Below are positions 9,516-18,556 of a stretch of 64,000 nt of DNA, piece after piece. The stretch is from Microcoleus sp. EPA2 (GTDB lineage Bacteria > Cyanobacteriota > Cyanobacteriia > Cyanobacteriales > Microcoleaceae). A program made the translations under genes and the position numbers. Within the stretch, counting starts at the first letter, position 1, and each line of letters opens with the position of its first letter. Location: the NCBI GenBank assembly GCA_020882975.1, contig JAHRFD010000013.1, forward strand, positions 44,350 through 108,349, read 5' to 3'. Under the pieces are notes generated by a model. The model saw only the letters and a list, made by a program, of their open reading frames with translations, did not search any database and was not told the DNA's origin.

Positions 9516-10805
9516 CTACCATTCTTGTAATGCGATCGCAATTCCCTTTCTCAACCCCAGTTCCAAATTATCTTCTTTCAGTAAACTTTCTAATTTCTGC
9601 CTCACCTGAGCCTCACCTAGCTGTTTGAGCGCTGATAAACTGTGGAGCCTGATTCTGCTATCTGGGTTAGCCAACAGTTGAATCAAACAATCTAGCGCCC
9701 TGAAATCTCCTAATTGACCTAAAGCTAAAGCTAAAGATTGTTGGACTTCCACCTGCTGGGCTGCGGCATGACTACTTTCGAGAAAATCGATCAAAATCTT
9801 CGCAGTTTTGCCTTTTAATTCCGGCGTTGACAGACGCCCCAACACCGTAATAATTTCTTGACAAACAGCATAATTAATGTTATTAAATCCTCCGGTTAGC
9901 GCTTGTTGCAAATATTCCCAAGCGGCGCTCGTTTCCATCCAGCTTAAAGCCCGAACAGTTTCAATTTGCAATTCCACCGGAGTTGTTACCGATCGCAATA
10001 ATTCAAATAAAGCCGCCGCCGCTACATCAGTTTTCAGCCGTCCCAGAGCCATCACAGCTTGATAACAAACTTCCAAACGGATATCCCACAACAAAGGTTT
10101 CAGCAAACTAACTAAATCGAATTCTGCATCTAGGTACGAACGAACTCCTAGGGCTCGCACGGCTTCTTTTCTGACTGCTGTGGCTGGATCTGTGAGTGCT
10201 GCTATCAATACCGGCCCAATCCGCGAGTCGTGAAAGGTGCTCAGCGCCTCGATCGCAGCCAACCGCACTGCAACTTGGGAATCTCCGACTACACTCAACA
10301 GCGGTACGATGGTTTCACTGTGGCGAATTTGAGCCAGTGCTTCTGTTGCAAACTGTCGGGATTCTGCTTGCAATAACAAAGCTGCTAGGGATGCGACTGC
10401 TGTTGGCCCTAAATTCCCCAGGGTTTCCGCTGCGATTTGACTCAATTCTTCGTCGGAATTTTTGACTAATTTTGCTAAAGTTTCAATCACTTCGGGGCGA
10501 TCGAACTTTCCGAGGATGCGGGTGGCGAACCACTGCTGTTCGGTATCTGCGTCTTCGTTTTCGAGTATATCGATTAAGGGTGCGATCGCCCTAGTTCCCA
10601 GATTGGGCAATATTTTCGCAATATCCCATCGATCTTGAAAATCGCCCCATTCTAAGACTTCTATGGACAAACTTACGGCCTTGTCTAAATTTTGTGTTTC
10701 CAGCGCCTGCTGTTCCTTGAGTGGCAGTTGTTGCAAGCATTGGACAAGTTCAGACCAGTTTTGGCGATCGGCAGCGGCTTGCGCTTGTTCTAAAATATTA
10801 GACAT
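9516..10805 (-). CDS. HEAT-repeat protein (PBS-lyase-like repeats)
   Basis: 429 residues composed almost entirely of alpha-helical HEAT repeats of about 31 residues (for example SQIAAETLGNLGPTAVASLAALL and VRKEAVRALGVRSYLDA). Such scaffolds bind proteins; in cyanobacteria related proteins include phycobilin lyases, but none of the lyase-specific residues can be assigned here and many homologues are simply uncharacterised. Soluble, no signal peptide. It is a single gene, convergent with the polysaccharide cluster and divergent from the lipid kinase gene. Function unknown beyond a likely protein-binding role. Confidence 0.85.
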   Translation of the reverse strand: MSNILEQAQAAADRQNWSELVQCLQQLPLKEQQALETQNLDKAVSLSIEVLEWGDFQDRWDIAKILPNLGTRAIAPLIDILENEDADTEQQWFATRILGKFDRPEVIETLAKLVKNSDEELSQIAAETLGNLGPTAVASLAALLLQAESRQFATEALAQIRHSETIVPLLSVVGDSQVAVRLAAIEALSTFHDSRIGPVLIAALTDPATAVRKEAVRALGVRSYLDAEFDLVSLLKPLLWDIRLEVCYQAVMALGRLKTDVAAAALFELLRSVTTPVELQIETVRALSWMETSAAWEYLQQALTGGFNNINYAVCQEIITVLGRLSTPELKGKTAKILIDFLESSHAAAQQVEVQQSLALALGQLGDFRALDCLIQLLANPDSRIRLHSLSALKQLGEAQVRQKLESLLKEDNLELGLRKGIAIALQEW

Positions 10806-10882
10806 AATTTTAGTTGAGCTTTTTTCAGCAGGGAGGTAGATGAACGTTTGGAGTGGGCAATTGATAGTTGACCTTTATTGTT

Positions 10883-10917
10883 ATAACAAATAACCAATAA
10901 CAAATAACAAATAACAC
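10883..10917. repeat. Heptamer repeats in the leader of the lipid kinase gene
   Basis: Five consecutive 7-bp units of the type ATAACAA/ATAACCA end only 7 bases before the ATG at 10925, replacing any Shine-Dalgarno sequence. Same style as the leaders of fmt and of the pentapeptide gene in this window. Confidence 0.8.
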
Positions 10918-10924
10918 TAAAAAA

Positions 10925-11791
10925 ATGAAAAAAGCTCTACTGTTAATAAACCAACACTCCCGAAAAGGGAAAAATTTATTCTCTCAAGCAAATGCCCAAT
11001 TGCAAGCACTAGGTTTTGAGTTAATTGTAGAGTCTAACAACCATCCTCACCAACTTTCAGCAATCATCAAATCCTACCAAAATTTGGTGGAATTAGTCAT
11101 AGTCGGCGGTGGAGATGGCACTCTCAATGCAGCCATCGAAGGTTTAATTGACACTCAGTTGCCCTTGGGTATTTTGCCCATGGGAACTGCCAATGACTTA
11201 GCTCGCACTCTCGGAATTCCTACCTCTTTATCAGCAGCTTGTCAAATAATTTCCAGGGGGAAAGTCCGGCGCATAGACTTAGGTTGGGTGAACGGCCAGC
11301 ATTTTTTTAATGTAGCCAGTTTGGGATTGAGCGTGCAAATTACCGAACGACTGACTAAAGAAGTCAAGCAGCGCTGGGGAATTTTAGCTTATGCTTTTAC
11401 TGCGTTGCAAGTAATTTGGAAATCCCGAATTTTTAGAGCTGAAATTCATACAAATAACCAAGTTTTTTATGTAAAAACTATTCAAATTGCGATTGGTAAC
11501 GGTCGCTACTACGGCGGTGGCATGACGATTGCGGAAGATGCAACCATAGACGATCGGCGACTAGATTTGTACAGTTTGGAAACAAATCATTGGTGGGAAA
11601 TAATCGCTTTACTTCCTGCCATGAGGCAAGGCAATCATGCTATTTGGTCTAATGTTCGCACCTTGGAATCTGAAGAAATTGAGGTGTATACTACCAAACG
11701 TCTTGCGATTAATACCGATGGTGAAATCACAACTCATACTCCTGCGAAATTTCGAGTTATTCCTAAAGCTTTAATAGTTATAGCACCGTAA
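10925..11791 (+). CDS. YegS/diacylglycerol kinase family lipid kinase
   Basis: 288 residues. The nucleotide-binding GGGDGTLNAA motif and the following LPLGILPMGTANDLART are diagnostic of the DAGK catalytic fold; GRYYGGGM lies in the C-terminal beta-sandwich. Enzymes of this family phosphorylate diacylglycerol or related lipid alcohols with ATP at the membrane surface. The start is immediately after a heptamer repeat tract and has no Shine-Dalgarno sequence. Convergent with the FAD enzyme gene, with a hairpin terminator between. Confidence 0.9.
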   Translation: MKKALLLINQHSRKGKNLFSQANAQLQALGFELIVESNNHPHQLSAIIKSYQNLVELVIVGGGDGTLNAAIEGLIDTQLPLGILPMGTANDLARTLGIPTSLSAACQIISRGKVRRIDLGWVNGQHFFNVASLGLSVQITERLTKEVKQRWGILAYAFTALQVIWKSRIFRAEIHTNNQVFYVKTIQIAIGNGRYYGGGMTIAEDATIDDRRLDLYSLETNHWWEIIALLPAMRQGNHAIWSNVRTLESEEIEVYTTKRLAINTDGEITTHTPAKFRVIPKALIVIAP

Positions 11792-11822
11792 TAACTCACA
11801 ACTTATATATATGTGTCTTGTA

Positions 11823-11843
11823 AAACAGGCATCTTGCCTGTTT
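11823..11843. terminator. Convergent hairpin terminator
   Basis: AAACAGGC / GCCTGTTT stem of 8 bp with a 5-base loop, T-rich on one side and A-rich on the other, so usable in both directions by the lipid kinase and FAD enzyme genes. The core ACAGGC...GCCTGT recurs at 13504-13588. Confidence 0.7.
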
Positions 11844-11852
11844 GTTTATCAG

Positions 11853-13418
11853 TTAATAATCGCCCCCAGCGCCGTATTCCCAGGCTTCAATTAATCGGTG
11901 AAAATAATATTGCTGCTGCGGTGACAACTGCTTCACCTGGGGTTCTACAGCTTTAGCCAAAGGCTGCAATCCCGTATAAATCCCTAAATTTACATAATGA
12001 ACCATCCAATCCAACAAATTAGGTATTCCCACCTGGGGGATGATTTTCATCACTAATCCAGGATGACTAATTGCAGTTTTAAACAGCGTTTGTGACAAAG
12101 CCGGAAACAGCACGATATCCTGAAGAAATGGTTTGAGTACAGGTTCCCCCAACTCTTCCATTACCTGAAACACACTAGACAAAAGTTGATTAATTTGATT
12201 GGGGGCGATTTTCTGATTCATCGCCGCACTCATGGAACGCTGAAACAACCAGGTGACGGATAGATTTGGCTGATAGGGCTGCAAAAGTGCCAGGGAATTT
12301 TGACTGAGACTGTCGCTTGTCAAAGCTTCGTGAATTCCCAGAGTTAAGCGCTGAAGATGACGCACCATTGCGCCGAAACCACCAAAGCTGAGGGGAGATT
12401 GACTGCCGCTGCTATCTCCGACGGGGAGAATCCGATTCCAAGGGGTTTTGAGGGGACTTTGGCGATAGCAAGGGAAAAATCCATAGAGTGCTCTTTGAAA
12501 TTTGAGCTGGTGAAGTTGGACGTTTTGATATTGGGGCAGCAAGCGTAGATATTCTTCAAATAATGTTTCTAAACTGAATCTTTCTGTGTCGGCATCTAGG
12601 TAAGTAAATAGGTAAGTGGTGCGCCCGTCTCGCGCGGGAAATGCTTCCCAAAAATATTGGCACTGATTTTGCATTGGGGTGAAGGATGCAAATATGTCGC
12701 CGGTGTCGTTTTTGGGGAATCCTTGGGCGCAACTACCGACTACTAAGCAGACGGCATCGGGTTTTTTACCTTGTCTGGCTTGTCGCACAATGGGTGAAAA
12801 ATGTCCCATTGCGTCTATTAATAATCTGGTTGTAAATAAATTTGGGGCTGCTGGCGCATCTGTATTGGTAGATTCTATGACAACTCCATTGGGGTGAATG
12901 GTTGCTTTTTTAAATGGTGTATTTTCAAATAGTTTACCTCCGGCTTGGAGAAAGCGCTGTTTGAGGGTTTCGAGGAGGTAAACTGGGTCGATTCCAATGT
13001 TGAGTACGTCCCGTACCCAAATGTCTGGGGTATCGGGAAAGCTGATGCGGGCTGGGTTATATTCGGTAGCAATGGCTTTTTCTATTTGTTCAAGGGATAG
13101 CAAATTTAGTTTTAAGAATACGTCTAATTCTTTGCGGGAAATGTTCCATTCTTGATCGCGGCCTCGCAGGATGCCACGTTCGAGTAAGGCAACTCGCCAG
13201 CCTTGCAGGGCTAGGGCTGTACCGATTAGTATTCCTAGGGTTGCGCCGCTGATAACTATGTCGAAGTTTATGGTTTCGAGGGGTTGTGGGCTGTACTCGA
13301 TGACTTGGGGTGTGGGTGCGGTGTTTTGTTTGAGGTTTTCCCAGAGTCGATCGACTTGAAGTAAGCCTTCGAGGGCGTTTCCAGGCAGTTGAGAGAGAAT
13401 TTCTGTGGTTAGGGACAT
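11853..13418 (-). CDS. FAD-dependent oxidoreductase
   Basis: 521 residues. After about 50 residues comes a Rossmann dinucleotide-binding motif (DIVISGATLGILIG, residues 53-66) with the ribose-binding Glu in ALLERG, then a C-terminal FAD motif PVGDSSGSQSPLSFGGFGAM. The layout is that of the p-hydroxybenzoate hydroxylase/lycopene cyclase/geranylgeranyl reductase superfamily. It is a long conserved cyanobacterial and plastid type whose substrate I cannot name; a role in isoprenoid or carotenoid chemistry would be inference. Convergent with the lipid kinase gene. Confidence 0.8.
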   Translation of the reverse strand: MSLTTEILSQLPGNALEGLLQVDRLWENLKQNTAPTPQVIEYSPQPLETINFDIVISGATLGILIGTALALQGWRVALLERGILRGRDQEWNISRKELDVFLKLNLLSLEQIEKAIATEYNPARISFPDTPDIWVRDVLNIGIDPVYLLETLKQRFLQAGGKLFENTPFKKATIHPNGVVIESTNTDAPAAPNLFTTRLLIDAMGHFSPIVRQARQGKKPDAVCLVVGSCAQGFPKNDTGDIFASFTPMQNQCQYFWEAFPARDGRTTYLFTYLDADTERFSLETLFEEYLRLLPQYQNVQLHQLKFQRALYGFFPCYRQSPLKTPWNRILPVGDSSGSQSPLSFGGFGAMVRHLQRLTLGIHEALTSDSLSQNSLALLQPYQPNLSVTWLFQRSMSAAMNQKIAPNQINQLLSSVFQVMEELGEPVLKPFLQDIVLFPALSQTLFKTAISHPGLVMKIIPQVGIPNLLDWMVHYVNLGIYTGLQPLAKAVEPQVKQLSPQQQYYFHRLIEAWEYGAGGDY

Positions 13419-13503
13419 CGAGTTTTAATATTAAATAGGGTTAGTTTTATAGTTTAGTATTGGTATTTTTAATTATTTTTAATTTTTTTTAATTAAAAGT
13501 GGG

Positions 13504-13588
13504 ACAGGCTTATTGCCTGTTCTTGAATGGAGTAATTCACAGCCATCTTGCCTGTGCCAGACTGATTTCACAGGCTTTTGGGCCTGTG
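13504..13588. repeat. Cluster of three ACAGGC/GCCTGT hairpins
   Basis: Three successive hairpins (ACAGGC-TTATT-GCCTGT, a CACAGCC variant with CCTGTG, and CACAGGC-TTTTG-GCCTGTG) between the FAD enzyme and DUF1830 genes. The same stem forms the terminator at 11823. Could be a composite terminator for the minus-strand DUF1830 gene or a small repeat array. Confidence 0.6.
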
Positions 13589-13611
13589 TGACTGGCTTTT
13601 GGCAATGATTT

Positions 13612-13884
13612 TTAATCAAGTGTACTTACTTCTTCTACCTGTAGTCGATCGCACCCAATGCGATCGCACACAATTGCACCACTCTCCGTACTCCGGGAAA
13701 CTTCCAACTCAGCGTGCTGTGGTGCTTCAAACAACAAACGTTCTCCCGGAAATACCGTGCGCTCAAAATACCAATCAGGAATATTGGTAATCCGAGCAAT
13801 TTGAATCTTGTTAGTAGTATTGATATACCAACACAGAATCTTTACAGAGGGATCGGAATTTACGGAGTTAATTGTTAAATTCAT
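13612..13884 (-). CDS. DUF1830 domain-containing protein
   Basis: 90 residues. Matches the cyanobacterial DUF1830 family over nearly its whole length: a CWYINTTNKIQIARI start, a PDWYFERTVFPGERLLFEAP centre and a short acidic tail. Soluble with no signal peptide. Function of the family is unknown. It stands alone, and its 5' leader contains CACCTCCT, resembling the 3' end of 16S rRNA, instead of a clear ribosome binding site near the ATG. Confidence 0.85.
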   Translation of the reverse strand: MNLTINSVNSDPSVKILCWYINTTNKIQIARITNIPDWYFERTVFPGERLLFEAPQHAELEVSRSTESGAIVCDRIGCDRLQVEEVSTLD

Positions 13885-14034
13885 GTTCTTAAGTTGCTGT
13901 TTTTGTCAGGAGGTGATTTAATCAAAAAGTTGACACTTACCAAATTAACACAATTTTTTTTAAATGGCAATAATCATGTTATTTCCCTAGGTCTTTCAAC
14001 GGTTTAATTTGTCTTTAAACTTCTTAATTTATTC

Positions 14035-14247
14035 TCAAGCTTGTGCAAAGACAGGCGTACCTAAAGAACAAGATTCCCATGCACCCATAACAGGTGCGCT
14101 CAACAATTGGCACTGACCAAAGGAACCTGTTTGCATTTGATAGTGATGGCAAAAAGTACATTTAGAAATAGAATGGCAATCGCGCTCCGCCATTACAAGG
14201 CTTGGTTTTTGGGCTATTTTCTTGCGGTCTAGAAGTAGAGTGCTCAT
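14035..14247 (-). CDS. Small four-cysteine protein (paralogue of the 52460 gene)
   Basis: 70 residues with a compact cysteine pattern CTFC-x13-C-x13-C (KCTFCHHYQMQTGSFGQC then ESCSL), suggesting a zinc or iron-sulfur knuckle. The same arrangement (CRHC...C...CSL) is found in the protein at 52460, so the window encodes two members of one small family. No signal peptide. A 367-bp structured leader region lies upstream. Function unknown; small metal-binding regulators or protein-interaction knuckles are possible. Confidence 0.7.
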   Translation of the reverse strand: MSTLLLDRKKIAQKPSLVMAERDCHSISKCTFCHHYQMQTGSFGQCQLLSAPVMGAWESCSLGTPVFAQA

Positions 14248-14614
14248 TAAATTACTTTTTAAATCATTACTTTCAAGTATGACATCACTATTTAATAGCC
14301 TGCGTCTATCTTAAGGCTTACTTATTATTTATTCTTGGTCAGGGAGCTATCTAAACAACTTCCTTTTTGAGATTAAAAGCATAGGGATCGATTTAATCGG
14401 CGGATCGAAAGCAACGACTAATGCCCTATACTTCGGCTAGCTCCCGTACAATTCCCTAGGTTCTAAGTCAATCAACTTAATTAAACGTAAAATACGGATG
14501 GCCGAAAAGCTGACTGCATAAGTCTTCTTCCTTCTTCACATCGATCTTCTTCCTTCTACTTAGGACTTAGGCGCTCTGTCCCTGAGCACCGGATCGGAGA
14601 ATGGCTATATTTTC
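14248..14614. other. Gene-free stretch with a candidate structured RNA
   Basis: No coding frame. On either strand nested complementary arms are present: GGGAGCTA (14342-14349) with TAGCTCCC (14438-14445), and inside them ATAGGG (14381-14386) with CCCTAT (14424-14429). A direct repeat of about 13 bases (TCTTCTTCCTTCT) lies at 14523-14558. On the minus strand the structure would be in the leader of the four-cysteine gene. It may be an untranslated regulatory RNA; the evidence is only base complementarity. Confidence 0.3.
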
Positions 14615-15940
14615 CTATAACTTGTTAAATAAAGTAGCCAAAATAGTATTGGAAAATAAAAAACCTTCGGGATCGCTTAACCTCAAATTCCCGGAAAGTG
14701 GTAGCAGTTCGCCCTGATTTAAAGTTGTGTGAAGCGAAGCTATCCCGTCGGGAATCGCCCCATCAGCAGCCACAATTTCCACCCACCCTTGTCGCGAGTA
14801 GGGTTGCAAAGATTGCCAAATTTTCTCAACGGTTTTTTGACCGAACTTATCAGCTAAATCTGACAAACTCAGCCCTTCTGCTAAACGTAAACCCAGCATT
14901 AAGGTTTCTAACAAAACTTCATTTTCTGACAGGGACAAATTTTGCTTAATGGTCGAGTCAGCATCATCCTGGGAATCGATGGGAGAAATCGATCGCACCC
15001 ATTCATAATATTCTTGAGTTTTGCGAGGTCTCGTCCACCGCACTCCATCCACATAACTCGCAGCCCCCATTCCCAAACCGTAATAAGGGCGATTTTCCCA
15101 ATAAACGCGGTTGTGGCGACACTGATAACCGGGCCGAGCATAATTGGAAATCTCGTAATGTTCGTATCCAGAATCGGTGAGAATTTCTCGCGCTAAACGG
15201 TACATTTGAGCAGCGGTTTCATCCGCAGGCAAGGGTTGTTCGCCTGCTTGAAAATAGCGGCCGAAAGCTGTGACGGGTTCAATAATTAAGTCGTAACTCG
15301 ACAGGTGAGTGGGGGAAATTGCTACGGCGGATCTCAGGGAAGTTTCCCACTCATCAGCCGTTTGGTGGGGCAGTCCCGATATTAGGTCTAAACTGAAATT
15401 GACTATACCCGCTGCTCGAATTATTTCTACTGATGCAAAAATATCAGCGACAGAGTGCGATCGCCCGCAAGCTTGCAACAATTCATCCTGAAAAGCTTGG
15501 GAACCCAAACTAACTCGATTAACTCCCGCGGCTACATATCCCCGCAACTGTTCTAAGGTAAAGGTACCTGGGTCTATTTCTATAGAAATTTCTGCCTCAG
15601 CAGCAATGCCAAATTGGCTGTCGAGAGTTTCTAAAATAGTGGTTAATTGTTTCACTGACAGCAGCGAAGGTGTACCACCACCAAAAAAAACTGTGTTCAG
15701 GGCTGACCCTTTATTTGGCGTTTTCTGAATTTCTTGACATAGTACCTCTACGTATTGCACGATCGTGCCGGAATTCTCGCCATTTTTGCGATCGCCCACT
15801 ACAAACACCGGAAAATCGCAGTAATAACAGCGACGGCGACAAAAAGGTATGTGCAGGTAAGCCGAACTGGGAATCCCATAATTTGCCCTTTGCGCCCCTT
15901 TGTCCCGTTCAAATGTTAAATAATCTGTGGTAATTTTCAT
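14615..15940 (-). CDS. hemW: Radical SAM heme chaperone HemW (oxygen-independent CPG oxidase-like)
   Basis: 441 residues. The radical SAM cluster motif CxxxCxxC is at residues 34, 38 and 41 (PFCRRRCYYCDF), followed by FFGGGTPSLL and the C-terminal HemN domain (NEVLLETLMLGLRLAEGLSL). The spacing CxxxCxxC without the extra cysteine used by true HemN enzymes fits HemW, which delivers heme to apoproteins. The first 22 residues before YGIPSSAYLHIPFC may be over-extended. Divergent from the PIN/TRAM gene over a 373-bp gap. Confidence 0.9.
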   Translation of the reverse strand: MKITTDYLTFERDKGAQRANYGIPSSAYLHIPFCRRRCYYCDFPVFVVGDRKNGENSGTIVQYVEVLCQEIQKTPNKGSALNTVFFGGGTPSLLSVKQLTTILETLDSQFGIAAEAEISIEIDPGTFTLEQLRGYVAAGVNRVSLGSQAFQDELLQACGRSHSVADIFASVEIIRAAGIVNFSLDLISGLPHQTADEWETSLRSAVAISPTHLSSYDLIIEPVTAFGRYFQAGEQPLPADETAAQMYRLAREILTDSGYEHYEISNYARPGYQCRHNRVYWENRPYYGLGMGAASYVDGVRWTRPRKTQEYYEWVRSISPIDSQDDADSTIKQNLSLSENEVLLETLMLGLRLAEGLSLSDLADKFGQKTVEKIWQSLQPYSRQGWVEIVAADGAIPDGIASLHTTLNQGELLPLSGNLRLSDPEGFLFSNTILATLFNKL

Positions 15941-16313
15941 TCAATATCACCTGAAAACTGCAATTTCTCATCTTGAATTTTAATTAAAATTTCAATAATA
16001 ATTATGTATTTTATGACAGTTTGTTAACTGCATGAGAAATAGGCGATCGCCTATTTCAGTTTAACCACAAACTGTTTTGAGTAGCAGTAATTCCCGAAGC
16101 GACCGCCGCATCCGCCCCCATCGAGCAATTTTGTAGATGCGATCGCGGGCGACTCATGGTCTACAGGGCGATCGCAACTCCCCCAAAAGTGACAACCACG
16201 AAAAATAAGTTTATGAAAATTAATCAGTAAATAGAGCGATATCCGTCCGTCAGCCAGAAAAAACTATCGGCACGGGAAAGATATAATATAAACAAATTCA
16301 TTAACCTCGAACA
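15941..16313. promoter_or_regulatory. Divergent promoter region rich in HIP1 sites
   Basis: 373 bp between hemW and the PIN/TRAM gene, without an open frame. It carries several HIP1 or HIP1-like octamers (around 16042, 16140 and 16169) and, for the plus strand, a good -10 box TATAAT at 16282-16287, 27 bases before the ATG. No clear -35 box. Confidence 0.4.
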
Positions 16314-17396
16314 ATGCTAGACGCAATCATAATTATCTCATTCATAATCGCAGGGGGAGGGATCGGCTTTTATGGAGTCGAGCTCCTACCCACTAACTTG
16401 TTGGAACAAGTTACAAATATACAAGGTTTAAGTTCTGTACTAGGAGCCTTTGGGGCATTAATCGGCTTCGTGCTAGGATTAGTGGCTCAAACTACCTACC
16501 GACGGGTAGAAAAGCAATTTCGCGATATGCCGGTGGAAATGCTGCTGACACGGGCGATCGGCTTAATCATCGGACTCCTAGTAGCCAACTTAATGCTAGC
16601 CCCCCTGTTCCTGCTACCAATTCCCCGCGAGTTTGGCTTCATCAAACCTCTAGTCGCAGTCTTAGGTAGCGTCATGTTCGGTTTTACAGGAGTCAGCTTA
16701 ACCGACACCCACGGCCGCGCTTTTCTGCGACTGATCAACCCCAAAAGCTTAGACACGACAGTGTTAATGGCTGAGGGTACTTTTAAACCAGCCAGTGCCA
16801 AAGTTGTCGATACAAGCTGCATTATTGACGGTAGAATTGAAAATCTACTAGAAACCGGCTTTCTCGAAGGTCAAATTATCATCCCCCAATTCGTTCTCCA
16901 AGAATTGCAAGTAATAGCTGATTCCGCCAACGACCAAAAACGAGTACGAGGTAGACGCGGCTTAGATATTCTCAACCGCATCAAAGAAACTTATCCAGAA
17001 CGGATTCAAATTCACTCGGCTGACTACGAAGATATTGCTACAGTTGATGCTAAATTAGTCCGTTTTGCTTTAGATATCGACGGCATTTTGCTCACCAATG
17101 ATTACAATTTATCGAAAGTAGCTACCGTTCAAAAACTACCAGTTTTGAATATTAACGATTTGACTCAGGCCGTCCGTCCCACTTATTTACCAGGAGACAC
17201 CATCGATCTCAAAATCCGCAAAGAAGGCAAAGAACCTTCTCAAGGAATTGGCTACTTGGATGACGGCACAATGGTTGTCGTGGAAGCTGGTAGCAGCTAC
17301 GTTGGTGCTGAAGCTAGAGTTGTTGTTACCAGTGCCCTGCAAACAACCGCAGGCAGAATGATTTTTGCCCGCCCTCAAGAGTCGGTTATTGCTTAA
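16314..17396 (+). CDS. PIN and TRAM domain protein (YacL-like)
   Basis: 360 residues. Four N-terminal membrane segments (residues about 1-140) anchor a cytoplasmic PIN nuclease domain with all expected acidic residues: VVDTSCIIDGR, VLQELQ, DAKLVRFA and LLTNDYNL. A C-terminal TRAM domain (LPGDTIDLKIRKEG onward) should bind RNA. Family members are presumed membrane-bound ribonucleases; the biological target is unknown. It appears as a single gene with its own -10 box at 16282. Confidence 0.92.
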   Translation: MLDAIIIISFIIAGGGIGFYGVELLPTNLLEQVTNIQGLSSVLGAFGALIGFVLGLVAQTTYRRVEKQFRDMPVEMLLTRAIGLIIGLLVANLMLAPLFLLPIPREFGFIKPLVAVLGSVMFGFTGVSLTDTHGRAFLRLINPKSLDTTVLMAEGTFKPASAKVVDTSCIIDGRIENLLETGFLEGQIIIPQFVLQELQVIADSANDQKRVRGRRGLDILNRIKETYPERIQIHSADYEDIATVDAKLVRFALDIDGILLTNDYNLSKVATVQKLPVLNINDLTQAVRPTYLPGDTIDLKIRKEGKEPSQGIGYLDDGTMVVVEAGSSYVGAEARVVVTSALQTTAGRMIFARPQESVIA

Positions 17397-17435
17397 CATA
17401 AAGTAATATCATTTCCGGTTACACCGTCAGGTGAT

Positions 17436-17497
17436 GTTGACAGTTGACGGTTGACAGTGAACAGTGAACAGTGAACAGTGAACAGTGAACAGTGAAC
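17436..17497. repeat. Heptamer array, about nine units
   Basis: Tandem 7-bp units: three GTTGAC(A/G) units, then five GTGAACA units and a partial sixth. Directly followed (17505-17534) by one end of the MITE-like element seen complete at 41620. Lies in the leader of the small CxxC gene. Confidence 0.85.
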
Positions 17498-17536
17498 TCG
17501 AATTTACTATTCCGATGCTAACGGATTTGATATAAC

Positions 17537-17722
17537 ATGGCTAGAGCAATTAGGATTAAAAATTGCGATCGTTGTTTCCTAGCAGCCCCGATTCTCTACC
17601 GTGTGCGGTATGATGAATCGGGGCTGTGGTTTTTTGTATGTCTTAAGTGTTGGGAATCCCTAAGTAAAAATAATCCTTTGTACGCCTATGGTGGCACTTG
17701 GAAAGCTAGGAAAAAAAAATAG
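17537..17722 (+). CDS. Small CxxC-CxxC protein, conserved cyanobacterial type
   Basis: 61 residues with two CxxC knuckles, NCDRCF (10-13) and VCLKCW (35-38), spaced as in a treble-clef or zinc-ribbon metal site, and a very basic tail (WKARKKK). It may bind nucleic acid or the ribosome, but no function is established to my knowledge. It follows heptamer repeats and a MITE end; ATG lies 3 bases after that end. Upstream genes are unrelated. Confidence 0.7.
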   Translation: MARAIRIKNCDRCFLAAPILYRVRYDESGLWFFVCLKCWESLSKNNPLYAYGGTWKARKKK

Positions 17723-17735
17723 TCATTAGTTAAAA

Positions 17736-18308
17736 TCAACCAAGCCCGATGACATCTTCATATATTGAGGCGATCGCGCATTTAAAATTAACACTATTTA
17801 ACTCAACTTCTTGCCCTTGAATGTAAGGATAAAGCACCCACAAACCCTCTGGATTCCGGCGGAAGCAATCAACACCAACTTTTTCTGGATTAATTAACAC
17901 ATATTCTTGTAAACTTTCACAAGCGCGGTAATCAGCAAACTTTTCACCTCTGTCAAAAGCCGCTGTTGTCGGCGACAGAACTTCGACAATTAGGCGCGGA
18001 TAGCAAATGAAATCTTCCGCAGCATTTTTATCCCGTTCATCACAACTCACCGCTACATCAGGATAATAATAAAAACTTGATGTATTGAGCATAACTTTCA
18101 GATCTGCAATGTAAGGTATGCAGCCAGTACCCCGAAGATGATTTCTCAGTAATGTTCCTATATTTCCCGTAATAATCACATGAGCTTTGCTTGCTCCAGC
18201 CATTGCATAGATTTCACCTTGTCTATACTCGTGTTTGATTTGGCTGATTTTCTCCCTTGCTAAATAATCTTCAGGAGAGACGTAAGTGCAACTTTTGCTT
18301 ACAACCAT
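17736..18308 (-). CDS. Uma2 family (DUF820) endonuclease-like protein
   Basis: 190 residues of the PD-(D/E)XK superfamily Uma2 group, very abundant in cyanobacteria. The core YYYPDVAVSC, then LIVEVLSPTTAAFDRGEKFADY and the final LQEYVLIN are visible. N-terminal YLAREKISQIKHEYRQGEIYAMAG is the typical opening. Three members occur in this window. Their real role is not known; restriction-like or mobile-element functions have been suggested. Confidence 0.9.
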   Translation of the reverse strand: MVVSKSCTYVSPEDYLAREKISQIKHEYRQGEIYAMAGASKAHVIITGNIGTLLRNHLRGTGCIPYIADLKVMLNTSSFYYYPDVAVSCDERDKNAAEDFICYPRLIVEVLSPTTAAFDRGEKFADYRACESLQEYVLINPEKVGVDCFRRNPEGLWVLYPYIQGQEVELNSVNFKCAIASIYEDVIGLG

Positions 18309-18556
18309 AAAATTGTCAGCTTGGGAAAGATTTCACCACAATCGTAGCAGACCGCATAATATAATGTATGAATCCTTTTCCCGGATATCAAGCAGAAATG
18401 TTGTTGTTAAGAGAAGAATAGGGCGGCAACTGGTATCGGTGGGAATCGAAAAATATGGAAGGCTGGCTTTGTCCAGCTTTGTTCAAATATTTTACCACAG
18501 CACCGCCGAAATTATACTGCAAAGCTGAAAAAATACCATAATTTAAAAACAAGTCA

